A DNA stretch of 64,000 nucleotides from Confluentibacter citreus. Its GTDB lineage: Bacteria > Bacteroidota > Bacteroidia > Flavobacteriales > Flavobacteriaceae. The stretch is taken from assembly GCF_002807055.1 (NCBI RefSeq), contig NZ_NIXN01000001.1:186001-250000 (forward strand). Reading direction: 5' to 3'. This document shows positions 62,860 through 64,000 of this stretch, piece after piece (position 1 is the stretch's first letter; every line of letters starts with the position of its first letter). Both the position numbers and the translations under genes were made by a program. A model generated the notes under the pieces. That model ran no database searches. It had not been told where the DNA came from and worked only from the letters and a program-made list of their open reading frames with translations.

Positions 62860-64000
62860 TTACGCCAACATCATTTTTGCTTTTTTCACACCTTCAACCA
62901 AGGCATCAATTTCAGCTTTTGTATTGTAAAATGCGAATGAAGCTCGAACAGTTCCCGGAATTTTAAAATAATCCATGATAGGTTGTGCACAATGATGGCC
63001 AGTACGAACGGCAATGCCCAATTTATCTAAAATAGTACCAACATCATACGGGTGAATACCTTCTAAATTAAATGAAATCACAGAGGTTTTGTTTTTTGAA
63101 GTGCCGTAGATTTTCAAGCCTTCAATGTCCAATAATTTATTGGTGGCGTATTCTAGAAGTTCGTGTTCATATTTAGCAATGGCATCAAAACCAATGGCAT
63201 TCATATAATCGATGGCTGCACCAAAAGCAATACCGCCACAAATATTGGGGGTTCCTGCTTCAAATTTATGGGGAAGTTCAGCATACGTTGTTTTTTCAAA
63301 AGTGACTTCGGCAATCATTTCACCGCCACCTTGGTATGGGGGTAATTTCTTCAACCAACTTTCTTTTCCGTACAACATACCTTCGCCCGTTGGACCGCAC
63401 ATTTTATGAGCAGAAGCGACGTAAAAATCGACATTCAAAGCTTGAACGTCTGGTTTTAAATGTGGACACGCTTGTGCACCATCAACCAACACAGCAGCAC
63501 CAACTTCATGTGCTTTTTCAATAATATATTCAATAGGATTAATGGTTCCTAAGGCGTTTGAAATATGATTTACAAAAACAAGTTTGGTATTTTTTGATAG
63601 AAGTTTATCATATTCGCTCATTACCAATTCCCCATCCAAATTCATTGGAATCACTTTCAATATCGCGCCAGTCCGCTCACAAAGCATTTGCCAGGGCACA
63701 ATATTACTGTGATGTTCTAAAGCAGAAACGATGATTTCATCATCTTTTTTTAATAATGTTGAAAATCCGTTTGCTACTAAATTAATACCATGTGTTGTAC
63801 CCGAAGTAAATATAATTTCGTGTGCAAATTTGGCATTAAAATGTGTTTGGATTTTTTTGCGTGCCTGCTCATATTTGTCGGTAGCTTCTTGACTTAATGT
63901 ATGTACACCACGATGGATATTGGCATTGTAGTTTGAATAATAGTCTACAATAGCATCAATGACTTGTTGTGGGGTTTGCGATGTCGCCGCATTATCAAAA
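62860..64000 (-). CDS. sufS: cysteine desulfurase SufS, N-terminus beyond the window
   Basis: This PLP enzyme supplies sulfur from cysteine. The frame is open from the right edge, beginning FDNAATSQTPQQVIDA, which is family-typical near the N-terminus. ALEHHSNIVPWQ holds conserved histidines, then VLVDGAQACPHL and the PLP lysine in YVASAHKMCGPTGEGMLYG (in part). The active-site loop is RTGHHCAQP with the catalytic Cys. Internal GTG at 63699 is not the start. About 20 residues and any upstream sufBCD lie outside the window. Confidence 0.95.
   Translation of the reverse strand, partial: FDNAATSQTPQQVIDAIVDYYSNYNANIHRGVHTLSQEATDKYEQARKKIQTHFNAKFAHEIIFTSGTTHGINLVANGFSTLLKKDDEIIVSALEHHSNIVPWQMLCERTGAILKVIPMNLDGELVMSEYDKLLSKNTKLVFVNHISNALGTINPIEYIIEKAHEVGAAVLVDGAQACPHLKPDVQALNVDFYVASAHKMCGPTGEGMLYGKESWLKKLPPYQGGGEMIAEVTFEKTTYAELPHKFEAGTPNICGGIAFGAAIDYMNAIGFDAIAKYEHELLEYATNKLLDIEGLKIYGTSKNKTSVISFNLEGIHPYDVGTILDKLGIAVRTGHHCAQPIMDYFKIPGTVRASFAFYNTKAEIDALVEGVKKAKMMLA

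Noticed and set aside
62860-63699. A truncated SufS starting at GTG 63699
   Set aside because: The frame is open up to the right edge and encodes conserved SufS sequence (FDNAAT and the HHSN block), so the GTG is internal.

Overview
The window is a low-GC, gene-dense stretch of a Bacteroidota chromosome. It is almost certainly Flavobacteriaceae, probably a marine-type flavobacterium; the genus cannot be fixed from sequence alone. The evidence is promoters of the TTTG-N19/20-TAnnTTTG type, secreted proteins with the C-terminal Por (type IX secretion) sorting domain, an S16 with a long acidic tail, a DnaE fused to a proofreading exonuclease, DUF3078 and DUF2480 genes, and a degenerate set of CTGAA-N5-TTCAG palindromes.

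Positions 1-6930 hold a type II-C CRISPR-Cas9 locus: the 3' end of cas2, an array of 40 identical 36-bp repeats with 39 spacers, a convergent 1129-aa cas9, and a tracrRNA just upstream of cas9. About 380 bp beyond the tracrRNA lies a second copy of the tracrRNA 3' body. It has lost the anti-repeat, keeps every hairpin (including a pairing-preserving double change in the terminator stem) and has its own consensus promoter. This is the most unusual element in the window. A degenerate inverted repeat also sits at the cas9 end of the array.

Positions 7000-20900 are mostly housekeeping: tRNA-Asp, a DUF58 gene bracketed by inverted repeats, a ClpP paralogue, thioredoxin, a small CPVC redox protein plus a Cys-rich MarR regulator that share a palindromic operator, dnaE, a lactonase, rpsP-rimM-trmN6, a glutaryl-CoA dehydrogenase-like gene, a metallophosphoesterase and a 2Fe-2S ferredoxin.

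Positions 21000-33700 form a low-potential electron module: rseC-rnfBCDGEA, korAB (2-oxoacid:ferredoxin oxidoreductase), a ferredoxin and a full-length pyruvate:ferredoxin oxidoreductase. Four promoters in this block carry a CRP/FNR-like half-site pair (TGAY-N4-RTCA or close) whose centre is exactly 33 bp from the centre of the -7 element. This suggests one regulon under a CRP/FNR-family activator. Nfu- and Mrp-type Fe-S carriers follow.

Positions 33800-46600 are more accessory: HEPN-like and Abi-C-like genes, a 959-aa leucine-rich secreted protein, an alkyltransferase-like protein lacking the acceptor cysteine, LysE, TrmB, a glycosyltransferase, a PhoR/PhoB-like two-component pair, a mini Por-domain protein and a GH9 cellulase. 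Positions 46800-58700 are core translation genes (rplM-rpsI, rpsB, tsf, pyrH, frr, asnS), an MMPL/RND transporter and rpoN. The right end (58670-64000, minus strand) carries outer-membrane proteins and a suf-type Fe-S assembly run (sufS partial, a META-domain lipoprotein, sufE, sufT-like, DUF2480).
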